This document shows, piece after piece, positions 11,041 through 21,639 of a stretch of DNA of 64,000 bases. How positions within the stretch are numbered: position 1 is the first letter of the stretch; each line of letters starts with the position of its first letter. The translations under genes and the position numbers were made by a program. The notes beneath the pieces are model-generated. The model was not told where the DNA came from. It did no database searches and saw only the letters and a list, made by a program, of their open reading frames with translations. Origin of the DNA: Psococerastis gibbosa (Eukaryota > Arthropoda > Insecta > Psocodea > Psocidae). The stretch covers positions 31,208,770-31,272,769 of the forward strand of contig OZ020484.1 in assembly GCA_963971405.1 (NCBI GenBank), in the 5' to 3' direction.

Positions 11041-12758
11041 ATTCGTTGTGAACAGAAAAATTCAACGTGAATTCTCAGAAAATACTCATAATGTTTTAAA
11101 GAAATATCTGAAAAATTGTAATTATAGTTTCAATTTTACTGACTGTGAACTAATAAAGCGACAGTCTTTACCCTTGTCTGTCTGAATCTGTTTCCAGATA
11201 GTAGTTCGAAGAGGTTGTAGCTGATTGGTGAAAAACAATAGGTGTCCATTGGCCAATTCAAATACTTTTTGGCGGGAAGTGATTTAGTGGCCAACAATTA
11301 GTACGAAAAAAATATATATAGTGTCCAAAATCAATGGGGTCGTTGGCATTGGACAAGGGAACAATGGGCCACTATAAGTAAAAGTAGGCCTAGGTTAAAA
11401 AAAAGTCCTTCAGAACATTATTATCTATTGTTGATAGAACTGTTGCCAACAGAGCAGTCATAGAGTTATATAATATGTAGGAAAGATGGGTTTTTTTGGT
11501 CGCAGAGTTTCCATGTGTTTATCTATCACTGATTTCTCAAAGAAGACGTGGCACCAGAAATAATAAAAAAAGGCTTTTGGCGGGAACAAATGTCCCATCT
11601 CTCCTATATGGAACTGTAAGCAGTCACAGCGAGCGGCCGCCATGTTATCTAGTGACACGTGCTTTTTATGTCTTTCTCAACTCTAATGGGACTCAATCGA
11701 CTATCTTGTTACCTTCCCACGGACATTCCCACCGCCCCCCCTCCTACACCTTCCCCCACCCTTCCGTTTCCAGGCAGGTGGCTTCAATGTATTTGCTTTA
11801 AAGTAGGTCAACCAAAAGCAATATGCTTGAGCACAACCCGTATATACAGTTTATTTGCGGATTTAGAGGTTTTTGATTTGTGGCGGAATTGTTCATGGCA
11901 GGGGGGGGGGGGCGGGGGGGGGGGGTTATATAAAGCTTATTATCCGGATATATTAGCGGTTTACGTCAGTATTATTTTATTTCTTCATCTCTGCTATTTG
12001 TTCTGCATAACCTGAAAGCTTTGGGGATTTTCTGAACGTGTTCAATGTGTTCATTTTGTTAATCAGGCTGAACTCATTTTTCCCCCAATCCTGTACTGTA
12101 CAAAAGCATGTATAAATCAAAGAAGACTGTTGTTGGCGTAAGGCTTACACAGAATGCGTCTGTCAAATTACCGTGAGTTTTCTGCCGTGACTTGATTGTC
12201 AACTCAGTATATAGTGTAACTATAGTGCGATTTATAATAAAAGAGTCCATTACGACTGCTTGAATGTACCGAGTCTTTGTAACTTGCGTACCGTACAAAA
12301 TTTAAAAAAAAAAAAAAAAAAAAACAGACTGATTGTGTTATCAGCTGTACCTACGGTTACAACGTCCCCTCAACAATAATAAGTCAACATGGGGCCATAG
12401 GCCATTCTAGTATCCTGATTCAGGGCCGTACCCAGGGGGGGGGGGTTTATCTGTAGTCACCGGAGGATAATCACAATATATTTAAAACTCCTTTCTATCT
12501 AGTGTACGTGGCAAATATTTCGGGGGGTCCTGACCCCTTTTTGAACGCAACATTCATCCATTCATGGGGTGCTGAGAAAAGTGAATAATGCCAAAGATAA
12601 CTGTTTTTGCCAATTACAATGTTTAGCGAATGAGAAACCTCAACAATAGTATACAATAAAGAATAAAGTATAAAATAAATATTTACTGAAGTAAATGACA
12701 TACAATGAAATATAGCCTACACCAATTAATAATGCGTACTATAACTATTATACAAAAA
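11041..12758. other. Gene-free stretch
   Basis: Mixed sequence with no recognised domain. It contains two G-runs near 11901-11926, an A-run near 12302-12323 and the left end of a hAT-like element near 12422 (GGGCCGTACCCAGGGGG). Short frames on both strands overlap each other and lack codon structure. Confidence 0.5.
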
Positions 12759-12956
12759 GCAGAGTACGGTAGGCTTATTCTTTTATCTCTTATTCTCTTA
12801 CCAAATCACATTATTTTCATACAGTCCACTCTCATTTCATAGGTACCTAAACCTTCAGGAGCGTAATTTGGAGTTCCTAGTTATTAGCTTATTAGGATAC
12901 GCTTCTGTTGTGAGTTGGGTACTTATTTTATTTTACTGAGTTATCGCAGAAAACCA
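12759..12956 (+). repeat. Dispersed 198-bp repeat, copy 1 of 2
   Basis: Highly similar to the reverse complement of 62969-63166. Shared blocks include GAGTACGGTAGGCTTATTC, ACAGTCCACTCTCATTTCAT, GCGTAATTTGGAGTTCCTAG and ACTGAGTTATCGCAGAAAA. The two copies are 50 kb apart and inverted. No coding sequence; probably an uncharacterised transposon fragment. An AT-rich MITE lies immediately right of this copy. Confidence 0.75.
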
Positions 12957-12960
12957 CACT

Positions 12961-13360
12961 GGTCGAGGCGATTATAATACCAGGGTTAAATAAATACCCT
13001 AGGATTATAACAGTAAACAAACAAATTTTAAACAGCACTTTCAATTATAAAATTATCTTGTTTACCAGGGGATTAAATAAATACCAGGGTTAAATAAATA
13101 CCCTAGGATTATAACTGTAAACAAACAAATTTTGAATAGCACTTTCCATTATAAAATTATCTTGTTTACATTTTTATTACCAGGGGATTAAATAAATACC
13201 GGTATTATAATCGCCTCGATCAGGCTGCAGGCTGGTATTAAAAATGTAAACAAACAAATTTTGAATAGCACTTTTCATTATGAAATTATCTCGTTTACAT
13301 TTTTAATACCCGGGGATTAAAGAAATACCGGTATTATAATCGCCATTATCAGGCTGCTGG
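12961..13360. mobile_element. Cluster of AT-rich palindromic MITEs (about 2.5 copies)
   Basis: Three consecutive partial or complete copies of the family at 851. Left end TCGAGGCGATTATAATACCA at 12963, an internal restart near 13081 (CAGGGTTAAATAAATACCC), a right end near 13216 (TATAATCGCCTCGATCAGG), and a third right-end arm finishing near 13360 (TATAATCGCCATTATCAGG). The shared arm TTATCTTGTTTAC occurs in each. It looks like unequal crossing over or repeated insertion at one site. Confidence 0.75.
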
Positions 13361-14395
13361 AGTAAGTTAATACCAATCTCCATAATCGCCCCACTGGAGC
13401 ATGACCAGAAGTATTTATTCCAGACTAGAGTTTCTGTCTCCTTGCAACCACAAAATAAAAGTTAAAATTGCACTTAAGCTCTTGCGAGAAGAAAGCTACT
13501 TCAAAGATTGGGTGACTTACTGAAGGCCTTATTACATTATTTAATAAAAGGCAAAGAGATTATGGAAGAAGAATTTTACACGAGGTATTGGAAAAAATTA
13601 TTTCTCCGCTCATAACGGAAAGAAATTGCCTCCCCACTTCTTTTGTCTCCATTTTCATTTTTCCCCCGAATACATTGTGTGCAGAGTTATACGGTAGCTG
13701 AAAAAATGTTCGGTTTATTTTTTTTTCCTGAAGAGACTGCTCGGCAGTTACTGTAGTTTAATTAGAACGGAAACAACCGGGTCCCCATAATTTGATTTAA
13801 TAATGGCTAATTATGGTAGAAGCTGGGGAAGATACGGATTTAAGTTTAACTTTTTACTTAATTATTGCTAGGTACCTATATTAGGCGGTTTAACCTTTAA
13901 AGCGGGAATATTCTCGAGAAAGTGCGCATTATAATAGCGTTTTTAAATAGGCTATGGTGAAGTAGAAATTTATGTTATTAAAAGAGGCAAGTGGAGGCGG
14001 GTAGGGGGGGGGGGAGGCATTATAAGAGTAAAAAACTAATATCTCATGAATGATCCATTTTTGTGCTATAATAAATAATAATAGGACAAACAAAAGTGTA
14101 TTTTCAGAGCATTTTTATACATGATATGTGCCTCTTGGCTTTTTCCAATACAGAGTGGCCGCAATTATTGAATTTGATTAGTACAAAAAACGATTTGTGG
14201 GATAGTCCCGAAGAAAGAGTTCATGAACTGTGCCCATTTGGTGTAAGTAAAGACCATATGTTTTATAATAAAATGTAGAGGAGCATTTTTTTCTAATTTA
14301 ACGGATATTTCGGACTGCTCTACGATCGATGTTTCCTGCTGTGAATTGACATTGGACAAAAGTATTCATTCTTGTAAGTTAATTGACATTCCTTG
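13361..14395. other. Gene-free stretch
   Basis: AT-rich unique sequence with one G-run near 14006. Short frames such as 14096-14278 have no domain. I see nothing else in it. Confidence 0.45.
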
Positions 14396-14419
14396 GGTTT
14401 ATTTCAATCGAGATATCAA

Positions 14420-14631
14420 CATGGCAGCGCTCCAAATGGTCAAAGGACATGACTACCTCCAGAGCCTCATCCCCAAAATAGGCATCATGGATTCACCCGC
14501 CCTCTGTGACTTGGAAGGGGAAAGAAGCGTAGACCCCCTACTCAGGTACAAAACAGAAGTTCAACATTGGAGGGAATGGCACAGTTCCATTGTGAAGCAT
14601 TCCATTAGCAATGGGCGGACCTTGCCTTAAG
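14420..14631 (+). pseudogene. Possible LINE C-terminal fragment
   Basis: The frame reads MAALQMVKGHDYLQSLIPKI followed by GIMDSPALCDLEGE. This resembles the region after RNase H or RT in some LINEs, where a helix with G-H and L-x-x-x-G precedes a Cys-rich finger (the real fragment at 16117 has TGHGPFRKHLQQI then CRHC). The second Cys of the finger is absent here. Weak similarity by eye only; it could also be a chance frame. Confidence 0.3.
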
Positions 14632-14718
14632 AAGAAGAAAAAGGATAATTTACCCCGCATTTCCGGATAATCCAATCTTTTGCGTTCGTCTGCATGGGCC
14701 TGTTGGTCTATCTCACAT

Positions 14719-14880
14719 GGCGGGTATTCCACATACGTCAATCGTTAATGTAAAATTGAAAAATGACGTTTTAGTAGTCATTAAAGACATACTAAAAATT
14801 CTGCTACCACGTCAATTTACGTCATTGTTACGTCATTTTTCAATTTTTCATTGACGATTGACGTATGTGGAATACCCGCC
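14719..14880. mobile_element. Palindromic MITE with GGCGGGTATTCCAC ends
   Basis: A 162-bp inverted repeat. Left GGCGGGTATTCCACATACGT, right ..ACGTATGTGGAATACCCGCC; the inner arms are AAATTGAAAAATGACG and its complement. The termini resemble those of the Harbinger-like families at 62143 and 8775. Flanks (CAT left, TAC right) do not give a clean target duplication. No coding region. Confidence 0.8.
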
Positions 14881-15019
14881 TACGCATATTCTTCTTACGT
14901 CGTATAGCAGGGGTTCCCAACCTTTTTTGTCCGTGGACCACCATGGCTGTGACAGGACAATCGCCAAATTCTAGGACCAAGATCGAGTGGTTTGTGCCTA
15001 CAATTAGCCCACGTGCTAA

Positions 15020-15403
15020 GGTGCCCATTCCATTGACCGGCTAGGGCTATTTCCAAAAACGGTGACGTGGTAGCAGACATTCAAGACTTAGGTGGCGTTA
15101 CCACCGACCTCGCATTGCAGAATTGACGGAAATGTTTATTTTCCTCTATGCCATAGTTAAAATTGATCAATGATCATACAGTAAAATCACAAACAAACAA
15201 ACTAAAATTAAAAAATGGCGTCATGGGATATGTTAAGTTCAAACATTTTAATAGATTTCTATAAAAAGAAAAATTCTAATTTCCGTCAATGTCATTTGCA
15301 TTCTGCAATGCGAGATCTGTGGAAACGCAACCTAAGTCTTGAATGTCTGCTACCACGTCACTGTTTTTGGAAATAGCCCTAGCCGGTCAATGGAATGGGC
15401 GCC
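15020..15403. mobile_element. PIF/Harbinger-like MITE family B, copy 2
   Basis: A 384-bp copy of the element at 8775 in the opposite central orientation (AATGTTTATTTTCCTCTATG lies on the left). Ends GGTGCCCATTCCATTGACCG and ..CAATGGAATGGGCGCC. Flanks are TAA left and TTA right, so the target duplication has one mismatch. The left inner arm lost about 20 bases relative to the right inner arm. Confidence 0.85.
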
Positions 15404-16018
15404 TTATATTTGATTCAATGTTTGGGACTGATATTGGTTTGGATTTTATAGTTCAGTGCCAAGACTTACTGTATTTTACTTCTAATTCCCAATAACTTAG
15501 CTGTTTTAATGTCTTGTTTCTTACTTTGGTCCGTGAACCACCTGATATATATGTCTGCGGAGCACCTATGGTCCATGGACCACAGTTATGGAGCCCCTGT
15601 CTTATAGAATTTTATGGCGTACTTCCGTCATACCGTTTTTACATGAAATAACTCAGTTGTGAAGGAAATTCAGAAAACCATTTTCAAGCCTGGAAATAAT
15701 ATTAGCCGTCTTAATCGATTTTTCAATTTGAAGGAAACTTGTAGGAAGGTTCATAACTCTCTTCCGTCATTCGCCGCCGATCGGATATGAGAGATAACAT
15801 TGCGCGTAAACTAGGTCATGGTGAAAAGGCTATTAGAGAGTTTTTCTTAAGTTATAAGACATTGACATAGACAAACTACAATAGATCAACTACGCCTCGG
15901 AGTTGGTGTTATAACTTGAGAAACAAATCCGGCACATTGTTTATTAGAGTTGGGCGTGTATTCCACTGGTCAATATTCCGTTATTTTTTATTAAAAAAGA
16001 GTCTTACCATATTATGTA

Positions 16019-16704
16019 TTATTATTATTATTATGTCTATGAGTCAAACAGGTGCCGCAAGCGGCCAGAGACGTAGGCTCGGGAAAACCCTTTGAACACC
16101 CTGTATCACTTCTGCACTAAAATAGTTGCATTGTTCTTATGAAGCCCGCCGATCTGGTAGGATGGCTCATGACGTCTTCCGGGGAGATGAAAGCAGCCCC
16201 AAAGTAGTCTTTTCGTGAACGCCACATCGCTGGACAGTCGCACAGGAGGTGTTTTGCCGTTTCCTCCTCCTCACCGCAGTGTCGACAACTGATGTCGCCA
16301 GGAGGGATGGCCTTTATTTGCTGCAGGTGTTTGCGGAATGGGCCGTGTCCTGTGAGTGCTGCTACAACAATTCTCAAGCAGTTCCTTCGGAGGCCCATTA
16401 GTTTCCCTGTCCATTGTTTGTTGGGCTCCCGAATAAAAACTTTTGATTGCCGTAGTGAAGCTGCCTTCCATTCAGTGACAAACCTCTCGTGTGTCTTCCT
16501 CTTAAGCACACTCTTGATAGCGCACGTTGGTATCGGTACTATTGGTTCCGGGCCAATTGGTTTTTGGGCAGAACCCATTCTCGCTAATCGGTCTTCCTCT
16601 TCGTTACCGTCCATACCTTGGTGACCAGGGATCCAAACGAGATTTACAATTTTAGTTCGCATTAGTTTTCTCAGCTTGTCTTTGCAGTCTCTCACCACTG
16701 ATGA
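16019..16704 (-). mobile_element. 5'-truncated non-LTR retrotransposon (I-like), nested in a MITE
   Basis: On the minus strand the element starts inside the RNase H domain and ends with a (TAA)n tail (plus-strand ATTATTATTATTA from 16019). It is bounded by an exact 13-bp target duplication, ACCATATTATGTA (16006-16018 and 16705-16717). A TAA-repeat tail plus an RNase H domain is the pattern of the I clade; this clade call is inference. It inserted into the MITE at 15953-17109. Confidence 0.85.
16117..16698 (-). pseudogene. RNase H end and Cys-rich tail of LINE ORF2 (truncated)
   Basis: A 193-codon open frame, the C-terminal part of a retrotransposon polyprotein. Residues about 20-42 read LVWIPGHQGMDGNEEEDRLA, the final RNase H motif with its conserved His and the last acidic residue. 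Near residues 138-157 the zinc-like motif CRHCGEEEETAKHLLCDCP follows. After the finger come a DYFG motif and the stop. There is no upstream reverse transcriptase because the insertion is 5'-truncated; the start codon is only the first ATG in the remnant. The frame is intact, so the insertion is relatively young, but it cannot work alone. Confidence 0.85.
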
Positions 16705-16747
16705 ACCATATTATGTAACTTAATTTATAATAGATAGTTAAGTATCT

Positions 16748-17027
16748 GCCGGCCGCCATACCAAGTTGAATCCAGCGGACTAGAGCAGGTTCAAAGCTGC
16801 AGATAACTTGGTCGTGTGCACAGTGCCGGTAGGGAAACATGGTAGGACTTGTTCTGGTCACCTCCGAACTAATCGTGTGACTTCACTGTGTTTCCCAAGT
16901 GGTTCGGAATCCACTATAATCAGGAGGTCCACTGTCCTATGGGCTGGCATAGGACAGTCAAGTCGGGGTCGCTCTATGGGCCCAAATATGAGGCCTAAGT
17001 CGTTATTAACCCGACGAACACTACTAC
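16748..17027. mobile_element. 280-bp SINE-like insertion with 13-bp target duplication
   Basis: Bounded by TAGTTAAGTATCT at 16735-16747 and again at 17028-17040. The insert begins GCCGGCCGCCATACCAAGTT and ends in a short (ACT)n tail (CACTACTAC). It is richer in GC than its surroundings. Length, perfect duplication and simple tail indicate a retroposed SINE or a short LINE end. The stretch GCAGGTTCAAAGCTGC is a weak box-B-like candidate, so a tRNA origin is only a guess. Confidence 0.78.
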
Positions 17028-17339
17028 TAGTTAAGTATCTACATAATGGTCTCCTTAAAACAAAAATATCAACTTTTTTTTAATCACAAATGACGGAATA
17101 TTGACCAGTAAATAATAATAATAAGGCGTAAAGTTTTAGGATGATGGCGGGGGCAGAACTAAGTAGACCTTATGACGTCATCAGGCAGGATTTAACGAAA
17201 AATTGAAAATATAAGAGCAAATTAGTAGGGTTTTACGCATTTTAATAGTTGTTAAGTATAGCTGTAGATTTTACAAAGCTAAAATAGGAATGATTATATT
17301 CATATTGCTGCTAAGGGGACCATGAAGTATGAACCACGT

Positions 17340-17440
17340 CTTACAGTGCTCGAGGCTGGGGGAGGAGCAAAGCCCCCCCCCCCAAAAGGAGCTGGGGGGC
17401 AAGTTGGGCGGGGCCCCCCCCCCAACTTTACGCCCCTGGT
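17340..17440. repeat. G/C-run repeat with hAT-like end
   Basis: Several runs of C around AGCAAAGCCCCCC and GGGCGGGGCCCC, ending AACTTTACGCCCCTG. The last bases read CAGGGGCGTAAAGTT on the minus strand, similar to hAT-type termini. The other end is not defined. Confidence 0.45.
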
Positions 17441-17614
17441 CACTTGAACCACATATTGTATAACTGCTAAATTATTGCTTTATAATTTCAAAGGAATTTC
17501 ACTTTCAGCACTTCCTGGAAATATACTTTGTGATCGAGCACTGCCTGACATCAGCCCGGATTCCATTGGTCAATCATCTGAATTATTGCTTTCCTACTCG
17601 TATTTATAAGTTAG

Positions 17615-17990
17615 TTTAAGGAAAGCTGATGACCGCAATTCATGATTCTGGGATGGAATTGCTTGGTTTTGCGGTCTCATTACACAAAAAAGTTTTTTTT
17701 TATATCCTAACGTTAGTCTGTTGGTTTGATTGATTGTTCACGGATGTTCGGCCAAACTACTTATGGACCAATTTTGTTGACATTTGGTATGTAGGTTCCC
17801 TGAAGTATTCTCTGGGGACATTTTTTCAATAAATGTATTTTGGGGGGACCTTAATGCGTAAAAGGCGGCACTCATGCATGTTGCTGATCCCTATATCTCA
17901 AATAGAGCAGTGATAAAGAGAGAAGATCCTGTACCCGATTCTCATTGGGTTGTCGAGCCACGGAGTTTTTTTTAAATTAAACAAATAGGA
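17615..17990 (+). repeat. Diverged fragment related to the (CTGT)n-bearing element
   Basis: Follows the family order in degenerate form: AAGGAAAGCTGATGACCG, a short GTCTGTTGG..GATTG tract in place of CTGT, GGCCAAACTACTTATGGACC, and TTGGTATGTAGGTTCC, then TTTTGGGGGGACC. Probably an old subfamily. Confidence 0.55.
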
Positions 17991-18839
17991 AAGCATGCAC
18001 GGTTTCAATCTTACCGGTTTTTTCGAATGTGAAAATGTACAGTACTTTCCACACTCTAGAGTAATTGTGTACTTACTTTGATATTAGGTGCCCCATGGCG
18101 TTTCTACCTTGATTGAGGTTGTGGTAGTTGACTTCAATTAATTTGAACATTTAATTAAAATCGTCCCTCAAATAATTTTGTTAAGTACTTCACCCACAAG
18201 CTCTCAACTAGTTTTCTCTTAACTGTACCAGGTATTACAATTGGGAATGATGTCTGAAGCTTAGAGATTTCCTCATTTTCTTTTAATTCTAAACTACCAA
18301 CCCAATAAAATGATCTACCGTTGAGGAATGATTTGAAGAAACGTTTACGCGAGTTCATAAGGCACGAGTAATTTGGTGGTATTTTTACAAATGGTTTACT
18401 AAAAAAAAATTAAAAATGTGGTCATCCATGGAAATTCTATAATTTTTATAATTTTTTTCATGATTGACTCCTTTAATCTTTGAAGAACCATCAAAGTTTC
18501 TAGCCATTCATTATGGTGGAGGGAGAGAAGGATGCGAACCCATTAGCAAACAAAGTCTACGCTGATTGGGTGAAAGCCTAAAATAAAAATACATTGATTT
18601 TTTAGTTAAAAACCTTATGATAAGTGTGGCTCCCGCTATCGCCGGAAAACTACGGGAACTGGAACATTGGTATATGACTAAACAAGGCGGCTTCCTTCGC
18701 ATTCCTCTTTCCGCACCTTTACCAACGATGTTGGGAGCCAAACTAAATCATGAATAGAAATTTTGGGGGGGGGGGGGCTTTCCCCTTCTCTAGATAGGGC
18801 GTTGGGTACTGGGACGATTCTTTTGTATTTTGCGTTGTA

Positions 18840-19010
18840 TTTATTTTTGAAGAAAGGTTGATCGCATGCAAACAAGTTAATGAATGTATCCAATTGACCG
18901 CTTCAGTCGCCTCTTTAGGTTAGTACCCGTGCTGAGTTACGACACGTCTCCGATCGCTTGGCGTATAGAGACTCACACAAGTACAAGCACGCTACCACCT
19001 TACCATCCAA
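18840..19010 (+). mobile_element. SINE-like repeat family E, copy 2
   Basis: Contains GGTTGATCGCATGCAAACAA, TTAATGAATGTATCCAATTG, AGTTACGACACGTCTCCGAT and GTACAAGCACGCTACCACCT, the complement of the copy at 2726. A near-identical second copy is at 20735. Confidence 0.68.
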
Positions 19011-19059
19011 GCCTGATCACCTCTCACCCTCGCCACTGTGCCAAACCCGCTTCATAAAT

Positions 19060-19135
19060 TTGACGGAAACTGGAGCAGAGGCTAGCATACCCAATGGGTT
19101 AGCCTCCGGTTCAAATCCCGTACCGGATCAATTTT
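19060..19135 (+). mobile_element. tRNA-like SINE head or tRNA pseudogene
   Basis: The block ACTGGAGCAGAGGCTAGCAT then CTCCGGTTCAAATCCCGTA has box A and box B spacing like a tRNA promoter, with box B GGTTCAAATCC a perfect match to the consensus. The acceptor ends do not pair, so this is not a working tRNA gene. Confidence 0.45.
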
Positions 19136-19139
19136 TCAT

Positions 19140-19615
19140 AACCTACTTATTTTAAATTTTCTTGTAGAGGCATATAGATTGTTACATAGGTAAGCCTATG
19201 CATCTACTACTATTGCTGTTACATGACAACATACGACATAAAATCTACCACTCTTGCAATATGTCACGACTGAGGAAAATATAAATAGCTAGTTTTTCGG
19301 GTATCGTCCAATATTACTCATGTTTTTCATAACTGAACCAAATTACAACAAAAACAGCTGTAGAGTGCCAAATAATTCCCTTTAAAATAGTCCTAGAGCT
19401 ATCTTATTATCGTTATCTTAAGGTAAGGATTATATTGTAAGTTCTCCAAAATGAATTACACGGAAGAAAACACAGTTCAATCTCTCTATAGACAAAATCA
19501 GCCCCCTATTAAACTTTAAACCTATCAAATCACAGTTCACAACAAAACATTCAACCGCTGCACACAATGCACTGTCCGCGGAGAACACTTAAACCCTTGG
19601 TAACTTGTTGGTAAC
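19140..19615. other. Gene-free stretch
   Basis: AT-rich unique sequence. I see no exon, repeat or RNA in it. Confidence 0.4.
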
Positions 19616-19831
19616 TCAATAACGGGAGAAAAACGTAGCGCCATGATGTAAACAGCATTTGGAAGCTCGGGCGATCGGGCGGACGGGCCCTGCGCAGGTA
19701 CGAACGCTGCCGAACGCGCTCAGCAACTGCCCTGGAACGGGCCGACAGCCGAAAGATCCTTGCGCCAGCAGCAGCAGCAGCAAAAGCACCCCTACCTGCT
19801 GATGTCTTCTGAAACCCCTGCCAGATTCCAT
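19616..19831 (-). CDS. Unassigned short frame with signal-peptide-like start in a GC-rich patch
   Basis: A 71-codon frame starting MESGRGFRRHQQVGVLLLLL: a basic start, then seven leucines, then AQGSFG before a cysteine, which looks like a signal peptide with a cleavage site. It lies in a conspicuously GC- and CpG-rich island of about 180 bp in otherwise AT-rich DNA. The leucine run is encoded by a (CTG)n repeat, which weakens the case. A possible GTAGGG donor sits within codons 12-14. No downstream exon or homologue recognised. It could be a first exon, a CpG island or chance. Confidence 0.22.
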   Translation of the reverse strand: MESGRGFRRHQQVGVLLLLLLLAQGSFGCRPVPGQLLSAFGSVRTCAGPVRPIARASKCCLHHGATFFSRY

Positions 19832-20734
19832 TCAGAATTCGTCACAATCATTGAAGCGGATAACGCGAATTTTGGAGCAGATTTATTCTGATTTTGGAAT
19901 ATTGAATTCCTGCTGTCGTTACAAGACCCTTCTTCCCGTTTTCATCTTCAATTTTTAGCATTTTGGCGTCAGAAATAATTTTCTTCATATCACTGTTGGT
20001 GTTGGATTCAATAATACCTTGGCATCTAAATGAGTAGCAATGAACAACGCTTCTGCTAGTGGTATAGGGAATTTTCTTATAATTGATTTCAGTATTAATA
20101 TATATTAAGGTACTTCATACCATCCCAATACTGATATTATGGATGGATATAACTCCTTCCTCATCGCCAGTATTATAATACAATTGGAAAACTACGCTGA
20201 GTTGAGCCATAGCTGAAAAATTACGTTAAGTTGACTGAGTGTTACGCGACCAGCAGTCATCTTACAAATGATATATGCGATGCAATCTTTCGTATACAGT
20301 ATATCATTTCTAAGACTACCGTTGACCGCTTTACACTTGGTCAGTATCCCTCAGTCAAGTCATCGTGATTTTAAGCCGTGTCTCAGGGTTGAGCTCTGCC
20401 TAGGCTATAATTTACTATGTGCAAACATTCGCAGTGCCATGTTTGCTTCCCTTTTTTTTTTGTTCTGAATTCTATGAGTTAATTAATTAAATCTGAATCA
20501 TTTAAATAGGTCATTAGTATGTTTGGCAGATTCCTGGGATACTGGTTTTTTCAATGTTTTCAACGTATATACCTGTATTCGGTTCAACACCACTTCTTAA
20601 CATTAGCAAAATAATATATTGATTGTGTAGTAGTTAAATGGTTAAATGATGTTCTTAAACAGACTTACATACTGTGTATTAGTTCTTTTATTTTATTTTT
20701 CGGGTTACGGGGATTTTGTTTTTACTTTACAAAA

Positions 20735-20890
20735 AGGTTAATCGCATACAAACAATTTAATGAATGTACTCAATTGACCTCTGCAGTCGCCTCTGTATGT
20801 TAGTATCCGCGTTGAGTTACGACACATCACCGATCGCATGGCTTGTAGAGACTTGCACAAGTACAAGCACGCTACCACCTTGCCGTCGAA
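20735..20890 (+). mobile_element. SINE-like repeat family E, copy 3
   Basis: Same block order as 18840: GGTTAATCGCATACAAACAA, TGAATGTACTCAATTGACC, TTGAGTTACGACACATCACC and GTACAAGCACGCTACCACCT. Ends near CCTTGCCGTCGAAG. Confidence 0.68.
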
Positions 20891-21639
20891 GTTGATACAG
20901 TCAATTTTTTTAAATCATGTTTAGATGTAAAAAAATTAGATTAGACTGTAGATTGTAAAAAAAAAAATAAACAAAAATAAATAAATAAAACAAAAAGATT
21001 AATTATAATGCTCGGCGTTTTTCCTTTATAGGGAAGTTACCATTAGGGTTGGGTAGGTATTAAGGAACTTTGTAGAATTTGGGTAGAACTTGGATGACTC
21101 GTAATTGAATATACGGTAACCGCCTGTGCATATGGATAGCCATTAGCCAGGGGTATTTATGGACAGACAGACACACTGACTTAGTGAATTTATATTTGTA
21201 TAGAGATTACACGAGAACGAAGTACAATAGTCTGCAGCAAAGGGAGCATTGTTATACAATTGAAGTGTTTTCGTTAGCATGGAACAAGTAAATGAAGTCA
21301 GAGATTTGTATTTTCGTTGTACCATATAAACAACTATCCCCATCTATTTTCATCTCTCTGACATTCACGAAGCAATAATGTTACTTAGTGTTTTTGTTAG
21401 GAGGCCGAGTATTTATGACTCAGGACGAATGATAGTGTTGTATTAAAAAACAATTGGACAATATTGGTTTTACACAATGAGACTATGCTGTAATGTAGTT
21501 ATGGTAACACCATATTTTTAGCTGCCTACCTACCTATGATATGGTGTATTATAGGATATATTCCGTGATTTTTTTTTTTTAATGAGTTAACTATTCAGCA
21601 ATACAGGATAAAAAAAATGAAAAAATCAAAAAAATCTTG

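Larger units (their letters stand above)
15953..17109. mobile_element. PIF/Harbinger-like MITE (family of 62143) split by two later insertions
   Basis: Left end GGCGTGTATTCCACTGGTCA at 15953, right arm AATCACAAATGACGGAATAT then TTGACCAGT ending at 17109; the last dozen bases of the right terminus are missing. Removing the insertions at 16019-16704 and 16748-17027, each with one copy of its duplication, leaves an element that aligns through its whole interior with the intact 178-bp copy at 62143-62320 (for example TCTACATAATGGTCTCCTTA versus TATACATAATAGCCTCCTTA). Confidence 0.87.

Noticed and set aside
18155..18358. A 67-codon minus-strand frame (MNSRKRFFKSFLNGRSFYWV..) with a possible GTAAGT further down.
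   Set aside because: Coding-like composition, but I recognise no family, there is a stop before the donor, and no acceptor or partner exon supports it.
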